From positions 17,519,406 through 17,583,405 of the forward strand of contig OZ020514.1 in assembly GCA_963971425.1 (NCBI GenBank): 64,000 nucleotides of DNA. Reading direction: 5' to 3'. The notes below the pieces were generated by a model. It made no database searches, was not told where the DNA came from, and was given only the letters and a program-made list of their open reading frames with translations. This stretch comes from Bryoerythrophyllum caledonicum. Taxonomy: Eukaryota; Streptophyta; Bryopsida; Pottiales; Pottiaceae. Both the position numbers and the translations under genes were made by a program. This document shows, piece by piece, positions 1-13,174 of the stretch (positions are counted from its first letter, which is position 1; each line of letters starts with the position of its first letter).

Positions 1-228
1 TGCTCAATGCAACCCACTCTTTTTACGTGGTTGTATTAAGTGGGCTCACAATGGATGTTAGGGGAATGCTAGATTAGGGGAATGCTAGAATTTCACTTCT
101 TGTTCACTATCATATGCCACACTTAGCTCACGTGATGCAACACATCAACAGTGTGCACAACAATTTGATGAGAACAACCCAAAGTCTAGCCATACATGAT
201 CCCCACAATCCAAATTCCTAGCCGAAGT

Positions 229-500
229 ACAAGAGGAAAGCGACAATGTCACTCACCATCCCATACCTCTACTAGTCACTCCCCAAAGGTGGCAAAGCGC
301 AAGAAGAAGGTGACTATGGCACCCAATATCCCACAACTCTTCCAATCACTCTCACAAGCAAATTGGCAAGGATAAGAAGTGGGCAACAATGGTACCCACT
401 ATCCCACACCTTCACCTCTTACAAGAATGACGAAGAGCAAGAAGAAGGTGACTATGGCACCCGCTCTCCCACACTTTCACCACATACTAACAAGATGCAT
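229..500. repeat. Degenerate tandem repeat, about 68-bp unit
   Basis: About four imperfect copies of a 65-70 bp unit lie in a row. Each contains a stretch like AGAAGAAGGTGACTATGGCA followed by a CTATCCCACA-type stretch. Spacing varies because of small indels. The short open frames across it on the plus strand are composition artefacts of the repeat rather than a gene. Confidence 0.55.
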
Positions 501-1678
501 CATACAAACTTGTCACTCCCCCAAGCAACTGACTATCCCCTCCCAACGCGGGTCCGGATACGTTACCTTGTTAAAGTTGTCTTGGGCCTTCAAATAGCTA
601 CCACTAGCTACTCCTAAAGAAAACTCAAAATCCAATCTATGCCTTATAATGCCTCGTGCAAGAGGCTGGCCTTTCTCTAGAACTAAATAAATTCTAGGAT
701 AACACCCTAAAATTCTAAGTGATCAAAATCACTAGAAACGGGCAGCTCTTGCACTAACATGTGCACAAAGGCTAACATGTGTTCAAGCATGTATCATTTC
801 CACATGGAGACAATTGAACCTTGACACAATTGCAATATGCAATTCCAACAAAATTTTGGCAACGCTTCCGCATCACCAAAAGCACCACAAAAATCCACAC
901 TACTACAAGTGAATTCAATAAAGATTTAGGAAGCCACAAGTGACAACCACTCACCCGGTTGCAATGAGCACTTTCACGCCTTTGTGCCTGCTCCCCGCAA
1001 CTTATTGGGATCTCAAAGAAGTTGAACGAGAACACTCCTCCACCGACCTCCAACCAATATCGAGTGCGTCCTCAACACATCTCACGCCGACCTCGCGCAG
1101 CCCTGGCAAGAACCATGCTTCCACACCCCGTGTACCAAGTCCAGTTGGTGTGCTCCATCTGTATCACGTCGGTGCACTCTCAGTTAAATACCACCGAGTT
1201 CCACCTAACTGCTTTCATTGGCTCTTTGGCATCACACCTTAGACATCATCTTTCAAACCCTCGTGTCTGTGTAAGGCTTGAGATTATAGCTGATCCATAC
1301 TTCCGCCGTGAGCACTGTCCCGGACCATATGCTCTTCCAAGGCAGCCAGAGCGATGAAAATCGCTACGTCTTCAGACCATAAGCCACCAGTTTCTTCTCC
1401 TGCACCTCCACGCTTCACTAGACTTCCAAGTTTGGCGCTGGTAATCTTTGTATCATTCCGGCGCTTTACGTTGCTCTGCAGGTACCGAACTTCAATGGGG
1501 AAAGGAACGAGACGTGGCATGAACGCGCACAGTAGCAGCACACCACTACTTCCTGCAAGAAACTAAAACTCTGCCGCTAGCGCCGCTGCAGTTCCTGCAA
1601 CCGCTCTTGACGCGCGGACCTTCACCTCGTCCTCCAGGAAGTTGTTGCGTCCGTCCTCCACCCAACGCCCAAGCTTCG
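501..1678. other. No supported gene
   Basis: Short open frames occur on both strands, but none shows a recognisable domain or splice-consistent continuation. Base composition rises in GC from about 1000 onward, towards the GC-rich block at 1.6-2.8 kb, so undetected exons of that locus could extend here. Confidence 0.4.
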
Positions 1679-2002
1679 TCACCTATAGTAACTCCACCAG
1701 CAGCGAGCCACCAGATCGTCGTTCGACTCCGGCTCAGTTTGGCAACTCTTCACAATGTGTCCCCACTCTACCAAAGAAGAGGACTCCTGTACACCAAGTA
1801 TTCTCTGCAGCTGAAGACTGTTCGAGCTGAGTACTGTATGGGCCAAGTCGTCCTTCCACACCTGGGAGCGGTGCGTGCACTCCTCTAAAGTCTGGTACAC
1901 CTTCCCCTGCTTCTTTGCCCACGCCGAGAACTGGTCTAAGGGCACCGCTTGGTCTCTACCAATCCTCGTGGGTGTGCCGACAGTGCTTCCTGGTGTGTAC
2001 AC
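1679..2002 (-). pseudogene. Papain-family cysteine protease prodomain (I29) fragment
   Basis: Residues about 25-57 of this 107-codon frame read like the inhibitor_I29 propeptide of papain-type proteases: an FxxWxxKxGKVY start, then EE and HRxxVWKDDLAH, matching the ERFNIN-type helix (family usage is E-x-x-x-R-x-x-x-F/W-x-x-N). In the family the prodomain keeps the protease inactive in the secretory pathway until cleaved. No signal peptide precedes it, and the catalytic Cys, His and Asn region is not visible downstream, so this is at most one exon or a fossil piece. The frame ends in a stop without the expected mature N-terminus. A chance resemblance is possible, but the spacing of aromatic and charged residues is good. 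Confidence 0.35.
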
Positions 2003-2030
2003 AGACGTACACGGACAAAGCTACTCCGGT

Positions 2031-2757
2031 TTAGCCTTGCACTTGTGACGTCATAGTTTCGGCGGCTCTTGCTGGACCTGCCCTCACTACCCCTCCACGT
2101 CTCGTGTTGGCACGAAGCCGGAAGTCCTTGATGCGTTGCACTGCCGTATTAGGGTCGTACTCCGTTTTCTTCCCTCTCAGTTTCTGAATCTCCAAGTACC
2201 TCTTCGCCCTTGTCCTGTCACGCTTCAAGAGCAATGCGGCCTCGCCAGTCTTGGGCTTGGCACTCTTGACGGGCGCCTGCTGCTGCTCCTTCTCCACGTC
2301 GAGAACCTCAGACTCGAAGAGCTCCGCCACAGCGCAGACGTGCGCCCTGCTGCCACCGCCGACCTCCGTCCAACTCCAGAATCTGCTCCTGGATCGCTGT
2401 CTGCTTCTTCTCGTCACCGCACGCCTCTCACGCCAGGACCACCTTCTTGTGCAGCATGACGTCCTCCGGCGCGAGCTCCTCCGCGCGCGCTTGTTCTCCG
2501 GCGTGCACCACACGACTCCTCGAACTGTTGCACGATAGAACCCCGGGTTCAAGTCGTCCAGCTCCGGCAGCGTTCACTTGGTTGACCCTGCCTAGCACTC
2601 GTAGAGTTCTAGCACGCGCCGCCAATTCTCTCGCCCGACGCTGCCCAACACCACCGCGAGATCCTCGTTTTCCAGTTGCTCGGGCCAGCTCTCCAACACG
2701 TCCGCCACAGGACGGGCGAGATCCAGCTCACAAATGGCGATGGCGAGACGCTGAACT
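2031..2757 (-). pseudogene. GC-rich exon-like block, unrecognised (faintly PPR-like)
   Basis: This block is much richer in GC than its surroundings and has long open frames on the minus strand. At about 2757-2590 one frame encodes a W-x-E-x-L...LAVVLG...NWRRVLELYE stretch. That resembles the entry helices of plant pentatricopeptide-repeat proteins, where W-x-x-A-L-x-L-Y/F is common. The frame then shifts. The 2031-2552 frame encodes a basic, charged, helix-prone protein with runs of E and Q in its middle. No repeat array typical of PPR proteins can be followed, so the assignment is weak. It could be the remains of one or two host exons upstream of the protease-like piece on the same strand. 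Confidence 0.25.
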
Positions 2758-2879
2758 CGCTCCTTCTAAGGATTTCTTGCGCACTCCATGCACACTCTCC
2801 ATGCTTCCCCTGATCACAGAAAACTCTAGTGCGAATGTAGGAGTTTTGAACAACGCCCACAAAACCCTAGTAGATGTAT

Positions 2880-3895
2880 AATAATGTTGCGGCCACACCC
2901 ATTTCCACACCATGATCTTTCTCAAGTAACAAATAAGTGATAAACACTCACAAATCACAATAAGTCGAGTCCATGCCACTCTTCAAGAGTGAAAACATGA
3001 TATGGATAAGGCTAACGATGTGCAACACGCACACACCCTCACCTCATCACGTGGGAGACTCAACTTGAGAAAGATGAGTCTCCCTCAACTACACGTGGAG
3101 GTCACCCGGGTTCCAAGTCCCGAGATGAGGTGTCGAAAGACACCACGGTTGCCCTAGCCGCCACGCGGCACTAAACCTAACCCTAATCTCCCATTAGCAC
3201 TAAGTCTTGGGCTCTCCGGTAACTCCACAACTCTCTAGATGGTTTCTATCCGAATACCATCTATACAAACACCTCCATGCGCCGATCCTGACAAATGCTT
3301 TGCGTGTCACTTCATGGGTGACCATTGATTGAGATGCAAAAAATTAGCATACTTCATTGCATTTGTGCATGTCCAAGGTTAGGCTACATTTTTCCATCCA
3401 GCATACACTTAAAGAGCATGATTCTTATAAATGTCCTTCTCTAAATCAACAGCCTTCTTTGCCTTCTTTCTAGCACTACCTTCCGCAATTGGCATGCTGG
3501 AATCCTATTGCCATTGGCCCACTTTCCCAACCACTGCAAATCATTGTTGTAAATTACCCTAAGCCTCAAACAATTCTATCAAGCTATATGAATTCCAAAA
3601 TGTCTGCTATTCTAAGAAAATTTTAACACTTTTTGCACTTTACAATAGTGTTGCTTATCAATAGTGTGATGCTACTTTCCAAGAAAACACTTCAAAATAT
3701 TGTTGCTTGGATAATATAAATTGGAAGAAGAGAATGAAATTGTTCGAATCTTCAACTTCTTGTACCTGTTATGTTGCCTTTGAGGACCTAAATTCACCCT
3801 TTGGCAGTTTAGAACATTAGATGGAATTTTGTGCGAAACACCCAACACTTGCCGTCAATGTAAAGATATGTGCAATAAAGCGTCTAGATTATAGT
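2880..3895. other. AT-rich stretch, no gene seen
   Basis: No long open frame, no recognisable domain and no clear repeat was seen. A few scattered CTCAC and CACAC clusters occur near 3030-3060. Confidence 0.4.
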
Positions 3896-3899
3896 AAAA

Positions 3900-4445
3900 G
3901 TGAAGAGCAGATGAGAGTCTCCGCATTTTATACTTTGCGGGGACCGTCCAACGTCAACGCCCTTATGCCACCTCGTGCATAGTCCTGTCCACCATGGTCC
4001 ACTATCGTCTGATATCCGCATGCATGTCATTAACCATTTGAGCCCTTTCGTTACCGTTATTGCCCTTTTGCTACCGTCCGTACAATCTAATTCACCATCA
4101 TCCGCTCTGTGCTTGTCCACCATCGTCCGCCTCTGTCTGCCATCGTCCGATCATGTCTACCATCATCCGCCTCAAAGCCATCGTGTGCCTTCCGTAGCTG
4201 TCGACCCCATTGGCTATCTTGCAAACCGCCATCATCTGCTTTGTCCGTTGTTTGCCTCCAATCTCGTCCGCTTGTCCGCCACCTTCTACTCTCGTCCGCT
4301 CGTTTCTGCTTTTGACCGCTCCTCCCCGCCAAAGTTCGCTTGTTTGCCAGCTTCTGCTCTCGTCTGCCAGCTCCTGCTCATATCTGGTCCTATCCGCCCT
4401 TCCACTTCTGTGCCTAACCGTTGTTGTCCGCTCTAAACTGCCTAA
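3900..4445. repeat. Degenerate GTCCGC/CATCGTCC-rich minisatellite
   Basis: Words such as CATCGTCCGC, CTCGTCCGC and ATCATCCGC recur every 10-30 bases over about 500 bp, with a strong C/T bias on the plus strand. All three frames stay fairly open because of this composition, producing several 70-150 codon frames that I do not regard as genes. Confidence 0.5.
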
Positions 4446-4749
4446 TACATACAAGTTTACAGTACTCTAAGCTAAAATTAATCACTTGAAGTAAACAATT
4501 TATCCGTGATCATAACAACCTCTATGTGCACCAACGATGTCTTTGCCATATATGACGGCTACGTTGTCAAGGAGGTGATTAAGTTACTCTCCATAGGAAT
4601 AAAAATCCTTCATTGACCGTATTCTATTGTGACAAAAGGGTCCGACACGACATGACATGAGGTGATGACACAACATTGTCCCGATGTCAATATTGACAAC
4701 ATTGCCAATTAGCGGCAGGGTGGGACTGCAGATGGAGGCCTGATGGGGT

Positions 4750-6330
4750 TATTGCAAGTCGTCGGGTCAGTATTCCTCCGGTTAGCACTTAATTGTCATT
4801 AAGTACAATAAAAGTAAACCGCCTCGGTGTCGTTCCCATAGAGACCTATTGTTCCTTCTCTAAATGATATACAAAACTAAACTACCAAACACTACTCTAT
4901 AAGTTAGCTTTCCTATTCATTCTTTTGCTCAAGATCCGGATCCTTCCGGATTCCAGAGTACTTACAATAGCTTCTGGAACTAATTTCTGAATAGCTGAAA
5001 GGGGGTTTGATTTATCTCTGTTCGTCCTTAGAGAGTCTTCCGGACGATTTAAACGAGTGACTGGAAGGCCACTGATTATGTTTTGTGTAAGTGGCCGGAT
5101 TTCCTACTATCTTGTGACTTAAAGTGGTTAGACACCCACTCTTCCTACTCTCCTAACCGGTGGACGATTGTTGTTGCCACACCTATACCCTCACAACATC
5201 CGGATGGCCATCCGGATGCGGTCACGCAGAGGTAAATCCGGACTACAACGACATTCTGGTAGGTACTATAGTGGTTCTATTGAGTGAGCTTTACAGTTTG
5301 TAAGTGAATTTCCTTCTAGACATACATATCAGGCTTTTTTCCTATCGTAGGAGGAGATTCTAGCCTCAACGAGAATTCGGGTTCACACGGATCTTCTGTC
5401 CCCTAGAGACTACCAGGCACACCTCTGCAATACGTCTCTTCCTCTCCTGGCTACTTCCGGACCCTGAAGAATGTTTGGGCTCTCCCTAACCTCTTCTCCA
5501 ATTCTTCCGCGCGATCTCCCAAGGCAAGTCCAAACCAGTTACTCCAAATACAAACACTTTAACACTCAACACACGAGAACTAAATTACCATACTTCAACC
5601 ACAATGGATCTGTTCCTCACAAAAAAACACTCAATCACCACAAGTTTAAGATAACAAAATATTGGTAGATGGAAAATGTTCTCAGCGAGAGAAACAAGAT
5701 GAGGAGTTTCCTTAAACTCATCTATTAAGTACTAACTAAATTCTCTAAAGTAGAATCTATCTTATCCGCGAGAAATCCAAAAAATCCTATCCTTATAGCA
5801 AAGAAAGAAAAAAAATCTTATCTCTAAAAATGCGGAAATCCGATCTTAGATTCGAAAATTATAGATCTCAGATCTGGATTTTCGGCTCCTAATGATAAGG
5901 TAGTTAATGGAATTATTCAGCCTAGGATTTTGCAGCCAGGTGCAATCCTGAGCCCCATCGTTTAATCGCTACAAAACCTAAGCAAGTAACAATTCCTAAC
6001 TTCAAACCTATACCTAGGGTAGGGAGTCTTCTAAGTACCCTTATTCCGGCTACTCCTACGTCTAGGGAATTCTTCCACAACGCCCTGCGCCTTGTTTGTC
6101 TTCTCCGGAGTTGGTTCCAGTACCTGACTCTTGCTTTTGGAAGTTGGGGTCGTCGGCTCCCGATCGTCAATGGGGGGTACTACCTGCGTTGCCTTCTCTG
6201 TCGTGCCGGCCAAGGTTATCACCACATCCTTGACGTTGGAAGTCTCCTCCGAAAGACCCCTGGACAAAAGAGAAGTCGTTTTCCGGAGGGTGGAGGAGGG
6301 AGAAAAGGAAGGAAGCCAAAAAGCTCGGGT
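4750..6330 (-). mobile_element. Family E retroelement, 3'-end fragment (fossil)
   Basis: This is a reverse-oriented copy of the 3' part of the repeated element seen complete at 45.6 kb. Shared landmarks in order on the minus strand are the end of the second reading frame (about 6270-6030, ending in an R-R-S-S-R-N-K-G motif like the R-Q-S-R-R-N-R-G end of another copy), the GATAAGATCC tract, the hairpin at 5698-5722, and the terminal GGTCTCT...GGAACGA block ending near 4750. The 5' part is absent, so it is truncated, old and broken. No target duplication could be seen. Confidence 0.7.
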
Positions 6331-8600
6331 CTCGATCTGATGTGGTTATCGATATTCCTTTACACAACATCTCTCACAAGAAGTAGCGTTAAGGGCCTCT
6401 CCGTATTGTAGTGTTCTAGTGTACGTTAATTGTTGGTATTTTATAGGTTTAGAGATGTACGGCGGCGCACCACATTCATCCGTGGATGATTTCAATCCAC
6501 TTAGGATTGTGTGTCTGTGGGTATAGCGCCGCACACGTCTTTGACTTGATGTCTTTGTCAAGTCAAGCTTTGCAAGTGAAAGTGGAGAATAGTGATTGAG
6601 AGTTGCTTGTAAGTTGCGGTTTAAGTCATTAATAAAGTCTCATGCTTTCCATTTTACTTCATACTCGTTAATTTGCGTGCGTGACGTTAGACTACTCTTA
6701 TGATATGCAACACTTTTCTTGGGAGTGTACTACTTACTGTTGTTTTAGTGTATGTTTTTTTGTTTATTTGATATTGGTTAGGACTCTCAAATGGTTGTGG
6801 TTATCAATCTTTCTTTACGCGATACTTTGTATGAAACACATAATTATTGCAATACAAATGCCAAATAACAGAGGCAAAAAAATAGTGGCGTCTTTGGGAC
6901 AGAGATACATGAAGCACCAATCAAATGCTTGTGGGGAGGACCTCCAGGCCTTCTGCCTTGTGAGCATCAAAGTGTTTGGGAGCACAATTTGAGGCCCTCC
7001 CGGAGGCGACCCCGTCTTACTTTCTTGAGATGTGGTGGAAGAAACTGCCTTTTAGTCCGCTCCTCTACTAGTGTTGAGAACCAAGGAAATTCTCTAAGTA
7101 ACAACATTGCTTTGTTGGCTTTTGACATACTTTAGCAATGATATCACATGGCAATACGTGGTATTGGCATCGGACTTCTCAGATGCCAAGATATAGTTGG
7201 CTTAGAAAAATTGTGCTAACTTCAATTTTGACACAAATTTCTTTTTGCTAGGCACGGTTGTTCATCCTTCCATATCCTTCTAAATATTGGTGGTGAATTG
7301 ATCATCACTCATTAGGTCTAGTATGTCCATCGAAGGAACATTTAACCCTAGAATGACGAAGTCTTAGACCATGGCATCAATCCAAATTTCCATTCTACTA
7401 TATACTTTAATTTTTCATTAAATATAAGTAGACATTTATGTTTCAGTTTTTGGATATGAGACCACATGTTTTATTTATGTCAAAAAAATCACAGATTTTT
7501 TTGTGAAAATATGAAATTATTGTGATGCTTTGAGTAAAAGTGAAGAAAATTGATGTCAAATTCAAAGTATGCTAAAATAAAATCAGAAAACTTCAACATA
7601 GGTGAAAACTATAGTGTGTATACTTGTGGTGCAAAAGATACTTCAATATTCAGCTAAAATTAGAAAATAGGTCAATGCTCAATTCACATTCACATAATTC
7701 TTCACAGAAAGTAGAGAATGATCAACAATCGTTACATCAATTATATCCTCAAATGTCATCCAGTAAGCCATTTTTTTGGCCTCTAGCGTTCTAGGGTGAA
7801 TAAATTATAGATTTTGTTACTTAACATTGCAACTTTCCATTGGCTATTTTAATACTTTTTTATTACTATTATCTTTATAAATGTTTCTTGTATTCATGAT
7901 GCAAATGTTAAAAATTGTGCATAACAAACATAAGCAAGACTATTCCAAAAGAAGAACCCATGAAATATGGGCATCTCGATTGGTCGATTCACTTTCTACA
8001 TTTAAAAAGCATCGGTGCCTATGACAAAGTAGAATGTGGAGCCAAAGTAGAGGATGCTATCGTAACGCCCGATCAATTTTTTGGCCCGTTCATTTCACGT
8101 AACCTCTCTAGGCGGAATGCTTTCGCGAGCGGGGCTCCCACGAGCCCTCACAGATAAAACACCTCACGACAAAACGACCTCAGAAGAAAAAAACCCGGGC
8201 ATCTTTGAAATTTTTGTGTGCATTTATAATTATCAATGTGCCACTTACTCCACTGCTTTCCTTATATGATCTATCCATTTATTCATTTTTTGTCCTTTTC
8301 TTTCATTAATTATACCTTTAGATAATTTTCAGTCTTTTAGTTCACAGTCAAAATGACTTCGTTAGCCATTACCAAAATTTCCAATAGCAAAGGCAACTAC
8401 AAACAAAGCTCCAGTTAAGAGAACTGTATGTCAATTTTGCGCAAAATGATGTTCCCAAGATGACAATCGCATATACCTAGTTCAATCTACAAGAGCAATC
8501 TACAATTTGTACTTTTTGTACCTACAAACAATTCTATATTTACAACCTCTATACATCTATATCTACAATATTTACATCTTCACTTCAGCTATTTCAGCTA
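6331..8600. other. AT-rich intergenic stretch, no supported gene
   Basis: Only short open frames occur; the longest, on the plus strand near 6681-6992 and 7915-8157, lack recognisable motifs. The sequence is mostly AT-rich with long T and A runs. It separates the truncated retroelement from the 3' end of the recombinase-like gene on the minus strand. Confidence 0.4.
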
Positions 8601-8602
8601 CT

Positions 8603-10585
8603 TCAGCGCTTCCCATCCACTTCCTGAAATTTCCACAATCGGAAACAATGATATTAATTAAAAAGAACCAAAAAAATTGATTGAAAATACCTTCAATTGA
8701 TTGATAAGCGTCGCCATCGTAACAGCATCAACATCACCGGAAAAATTGAATACATTGCAGCCAGAAACTGATCCTATCAAAATACCCTTGTCCACCTGCA
8801 ACAAAAATAAAAACATTAAAGAACCAACAACGAGAACCAATACGCATACCCACATCTTACTCAAACAATATACAACCACCATAAATCACTTACAAACTCA
8901 GATTTTGCTCCAATGCTACACTGTGCAAATCCAGCACCAGCCTTTGCCCTCTCCAGTTGAACAGTCTCTACTTTCTTGCAAGAAGCTTGCTGCTTGCTGT
9001 TTGCAATATTCTCCATAGCCGACTTGCAATCGACTTCTTGAAAGATATGAATTTAATTAGAAAATCAAAATAAAACAAAAAAAGCAAAAATGAAATTATG
9101 TCAATGCTTACCACTTTCATCTTTGCCTTTGCCTCCTCTTCAGCTAAGACTTCAGTAAACTTGAGGAGATGCCCAGAGTGAGCTATCGCCAATGTTCCGC
9201 TTATGATCCGCTGGTACACAGCCATGGCAGCTTTCTCCCTAGAACCATTATATTGGTTGTAACATTGAGGTTACGATGTTCAGTACTAGCCATGCCCTTT
9301 TCAGAGGGTATATTTGCAGCTGCCATACGGGAAATCCCCATCCTTCTTGGCGTCTTATTAGAAAATTTCCGACCCCTGAGATCTATCCCCGACGCCTCTA
9401 CTAGGTTTCTTATCATATGTCCGAGAGAGTTTTTGTCCACAGCGCGAGGCTGAAATCATATGGCATCACCAACTTTCCACTTAAGCTAGGGCATCAAGAA
9501 AATTGAGTGTGGCATATCCTCCCATTTTGCATTGAGCTTTAGTAGAGGAGCGCGATGACACATGAGGTTCTTCGAAGACTGGATGACCTTCGGATCAATA
9601 CAATAAAAAGGCTTCTATAGAGACTGAGATGCATAGTTTGAGACGTTGAATTTAAAAGTCTTTGAAAGGATTGATTTGTATCTGCAACAAGAAAAAACGC
9701 ATAAATACCATAATATATCTAATACATAGAAAATCATTCAGTACACAACACAATACACAATATAATATACAAAAATTAGTTAAATGGAACCATTTAGATA
9801 AGTGAAGGAAATTTTAGAAATCATATACTCAATAAAAAGATAATAATAAAAACCTCAACGTTTCCACTCCCTCGTCAAAGAATAAGTCATATTGTGCCAC
9901 ATTTGTTGAACGAATCCCATTTTGGCCTCGAATGAAGAAATTTTTGCGAAGATACCAATGTACCGTGCTATCACAATCTTGCTTCGTAACTTGTAGGGTG
10001 AAGTCGTAAAGCATTGAAACAAAAGGACGAATACCTTGCTCCTCTGATAATTCGCCAATTGTTAATTTTTTATCGTGTCCCATTACTGTCCTCCACTTGT
10101 TAGATGCATTTGAAGCCCATTTCTCGCTGTGATTGCTTTGGCGCTGGCCACGTCCAGCAACGTGACGAACCTCAACATCATCAAGGTCTCGAAAACGCAA
10201 AGACTTGGAATTCCCAACAACAGAGGAGTCTCTTTGATCAGGATCTTCTCGAAAATCTCCACTCTTCGGGGCGAAATTGCCAGCACACTCGTCATCATCG
10301 TCTTTGTCATTATGAGCACCACAATCATTGACTTCATCGTCCTCCTCTTCTTGCTCCCATTCGTCATTGTCATCTTTATCCGTACAACATAACAAAGAAT
10401 TAATTGCGAAACAAAACACCTTAGAATACATCATATGATAAGCATTAACCTGAAGCAAAACAGGTCAAAACATCAGAGTAAACATATAAACATGTAGTTA
10501 TACATACCGGAGTCGTCACCAGCAGGTTCTTGCATATTCGTAATATTACCTTGAAGTGCAACTTCTGTTTCGCCCCTTACAACAT
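8603..10585 (-). pseudogene. Crypton-type tyrosine recombinase gene, spliced and broken
   Basis: Exons on the minus strand read 10585-10508, 10373-9854, 9681-9112, 9036-8894, 8795-8691 and 8623-8603, with GT-AG introns. Junction phases agree at four borders (the R codon at 9854/9681, the D codon at 10508/10373, and phase 0 at the last two). After an acidic linker, the 10373-9854 exon gives RGQNGIRSTNVAQYDLFFD. The next exon gives PFYCIDPKV, then GHMIRNLVEASGI, GRKFSNKTPRR and EHRN. This order matches the C-terminal catalytic half of Crypton/QRICH1-like tyrosine recombinases (HxxR-like box, H/R box, later Tyr). The tail SGCNVFNFSGD resembles the glycine/asparagine tail of that family, and the frame ends EVDGKR-stop. 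Exon 9681-9112 has three in-frame stops and a shift near 9250, and the 9036 junction is out of phase, so it is inactive. It may be a decayed transposon or a once-domesticated gene. Confidence 0.6.
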
Positions 10586-13174
10586 CTGAAACAATCAACA
10601 AGAAATGTGAACATCAATCTAAATACTAATTCAAACAACCGAAATACCTTAATATACTTACTAAATTGAGATAGAGATTAAGAAGAGACATTACCAGCTT
10701 CCATAGCAACCACATTAGTCCTATGAACTTGCGAAACAACTACAAAAGTAAGAGACCAGAAGTCAACAATAACAAAATCCATTCCTACAATCAGTCACTA
10801 ACGCGATTGAAACAATACATATTGTAACACAAAATACATACCGCATGTGCATGTGCGGCCGCATGAAACACATGCAGAAACACCAGCATAAACAAACATA
10901 TCACATATAAAAACAAATCCACTAAAACAAAAACCGCACTAGTTGCAAAAATTATCACTGTACCTTTGTCAACAATATCACAATACCGAACATTACCATC
11001 AGATTCAAACTCAAAATCTGCAAAAAAAAGAGTACAAAGTAAGTAACCAAAATTCTTTGGAAAAGTACTGCCGCACGGCGACTAGCTAGCCAAGGCCGGC
11101 TAGATCCAAAAAAACATACAAACATTTAATAAACGGAAAAATAGTTTATCAAGTGAGACATTTCCACGGACAACTTGTTGTGATTGACGAAGGGACATGT
11201 TGTATGACAAGTTGCACCAATTGTTTACAGCATGATCATTGTCCTCTGACTCAAGCACAACTTGCATTTCGTCATTCACTTTGTGAAGTGCCTCCATGTC
11301 GAGGTTATGTTGTATATCATCCGCTTCGAATGTACACGGCGCTCCAACAGCCGGCACATACTTCGCATGGTATTCTTCTACAAAAAAACAAATTATTAGG
11401 ATCATAAATATTGATCATATAGCAACCAGTTATGCTCTCAAATTCAAATTGTACCTATTTCGGACTCCAATTTAAGAGGATTGCTGCTTGACATTATTCC
11501 GATATTGAATAGATGTGACGGAGGACAGCCTTCGAGGATTACAAATTCCTCTTCCTCTTCCTCGCATTGGCCTCCATCCTGCAAATCATACAATCATTTA
11601 ACATCATTGTCAATCAGACCCACAATCAAATGCACAATGTAACGCACAATCAAACCAACAATCAAACAAGGAAAGACGCATACCTTCACAACTCAAACTG
11701 ATCTCAAATAAGGAAGATGCCAAAATGGATCTCAAACAAGGCACACAACAAAACAAAGCAAAATGCGCAAACTCACATGCAAACACAGAGTGTAAGTACA
11801 TGTCTATTCCTTCCAGAAACTTCTGATCGAAGATGCATGGTCAACGGTCATAATTCTTTACAATCATAGGTCACCACAATCATGAGCACAATCCACGGTC
11901 ACAAGTCATCACGTCAGACAAACGACCAATGTAAGTATACGAGTGCTTCATTTGAATGTTGAAGTTGGTTCAAAGAGAAGTCTAATTTGAGAAGTATCAG
12001 GGCCCATTGAGTTTATCAACGCGTGTTCAATCCTGCATCTCGTAGTTGGTTCATCATGGTCCCCTTTTAAAACTCTGGACAGTTGCTCCTCAGATTACCC
12101 TTGAGAGGCTGGCCGATTCTCGTATCAATGAAATGGATAATACAGGATCTCTCTTTTGGTCCTGTATCCCAAAGACAACAATACAACACCACAACATGTA
12201 ACACATTTAATAAAAATAGAAAACAGTAATGGAGAAGAGACCAACAAGGACCAGCTAGTCGAGAGGCTACCACATACCTGAATGTATTGCAAAGTATCAT
12301 CGTCAGTGACTTTGTTTTGAGAACGATTCACAACATGGAACACTGCGAAACAAGATTCCGCATTAGCACAAATGGACAAGGTTAAAAAATATCCACCATC
12401 AAAAAGTGCTCGCACCTCCAGTGACGGAAAAACTCACCATCCATGAACCAATCTCCATCGGAGAAGATGTCAACTTAAATATGGACAAATCGAGGTCCGT
12501 GAGCACTTGCACAACGTTCATCAGTATGCCATGTTCAACAATGAGCACTGTGAACCTTCACCACCGTCATACGTATCGTTCTCAATAGTCACCCTGCAAA
12601 CCAAAGCAAATCACTTAGTTCAGCAACTCAATCAGAAAGATAGTGATCAGGAAGATGTGCCACAAGACTAATATACTTAAGGATTGTTACTGAGAATTGA
12701 AAGACCTAATCGTGCCATGGCCGCCTTTGCGCTGCGTTCCAATGCCAGAGTCTCGTTGGGCTGTACAGCCGGAGGTGCGTTGCGCGCTGCACAGCCAGAG
12801 ATGCGCTGTGTAGAGTTGCAACTGCGCTAAGCTCTACACACTAAGCCTGCAAAAATTTTGGGAGATGACCGTTCCGGAGTGGAATATGTCATCCACCCGG
12901 CCGCTTCCAGAAGCTTCCAATTCTTGTGGATGAATTTCATAACCAAACCCTAACTACAAGAATGGATGATAGTAAATCAACCGCCGGCGTAGAAGCTAGG
13001 CTACCATTGAACGGTTTATATCTCATCGTCTTATCTTGTTTGATGGCTTTAAAGACTTCGCCATTTTCCAGTCTTGCTCACAAGGCTCAAGTAGACTCAC
13101 AAGGCTCGTGGAGCGCTTTTGCAGGGACTCTGATGCCAAGGAAGAGGAACATCGACACACAAAATGCAAAGATC
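10586..13174 (-). other. Candidate upstream exons of the recombinase-like gene
   Basis: Several short GT-AG-bounded open stretches continue upstream on the minus strand. One lies at about 10737-10697. A longer one at about 11385-11100 encodes an acidic piece containing YVPAVGAPCTFEADD. They are separated by AT-rich intron-like DNA. No start codon or DNA-binding domain could be fixed. From about 12700 to 12850 there are short direct repeats built on GCTGTACAGCC-like words. The link to the recombinase exons is inferred from strand and spacing only. Confidence 0.3.

Noticed and set aside
3900-4445. Overlapping 80-150 codon frames on both strands
   Set aside because: They arise from the low-complexity GTCCGC repeat and have no domain content.
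12926-13174. Upstream extension of the atpC frame (frame open from 12926)
   Set aside because: Its residues do not resemble a transit peptide. The Met at 13175 starts a typical plastid leader, so the upstream part is taken as chance open sequence.
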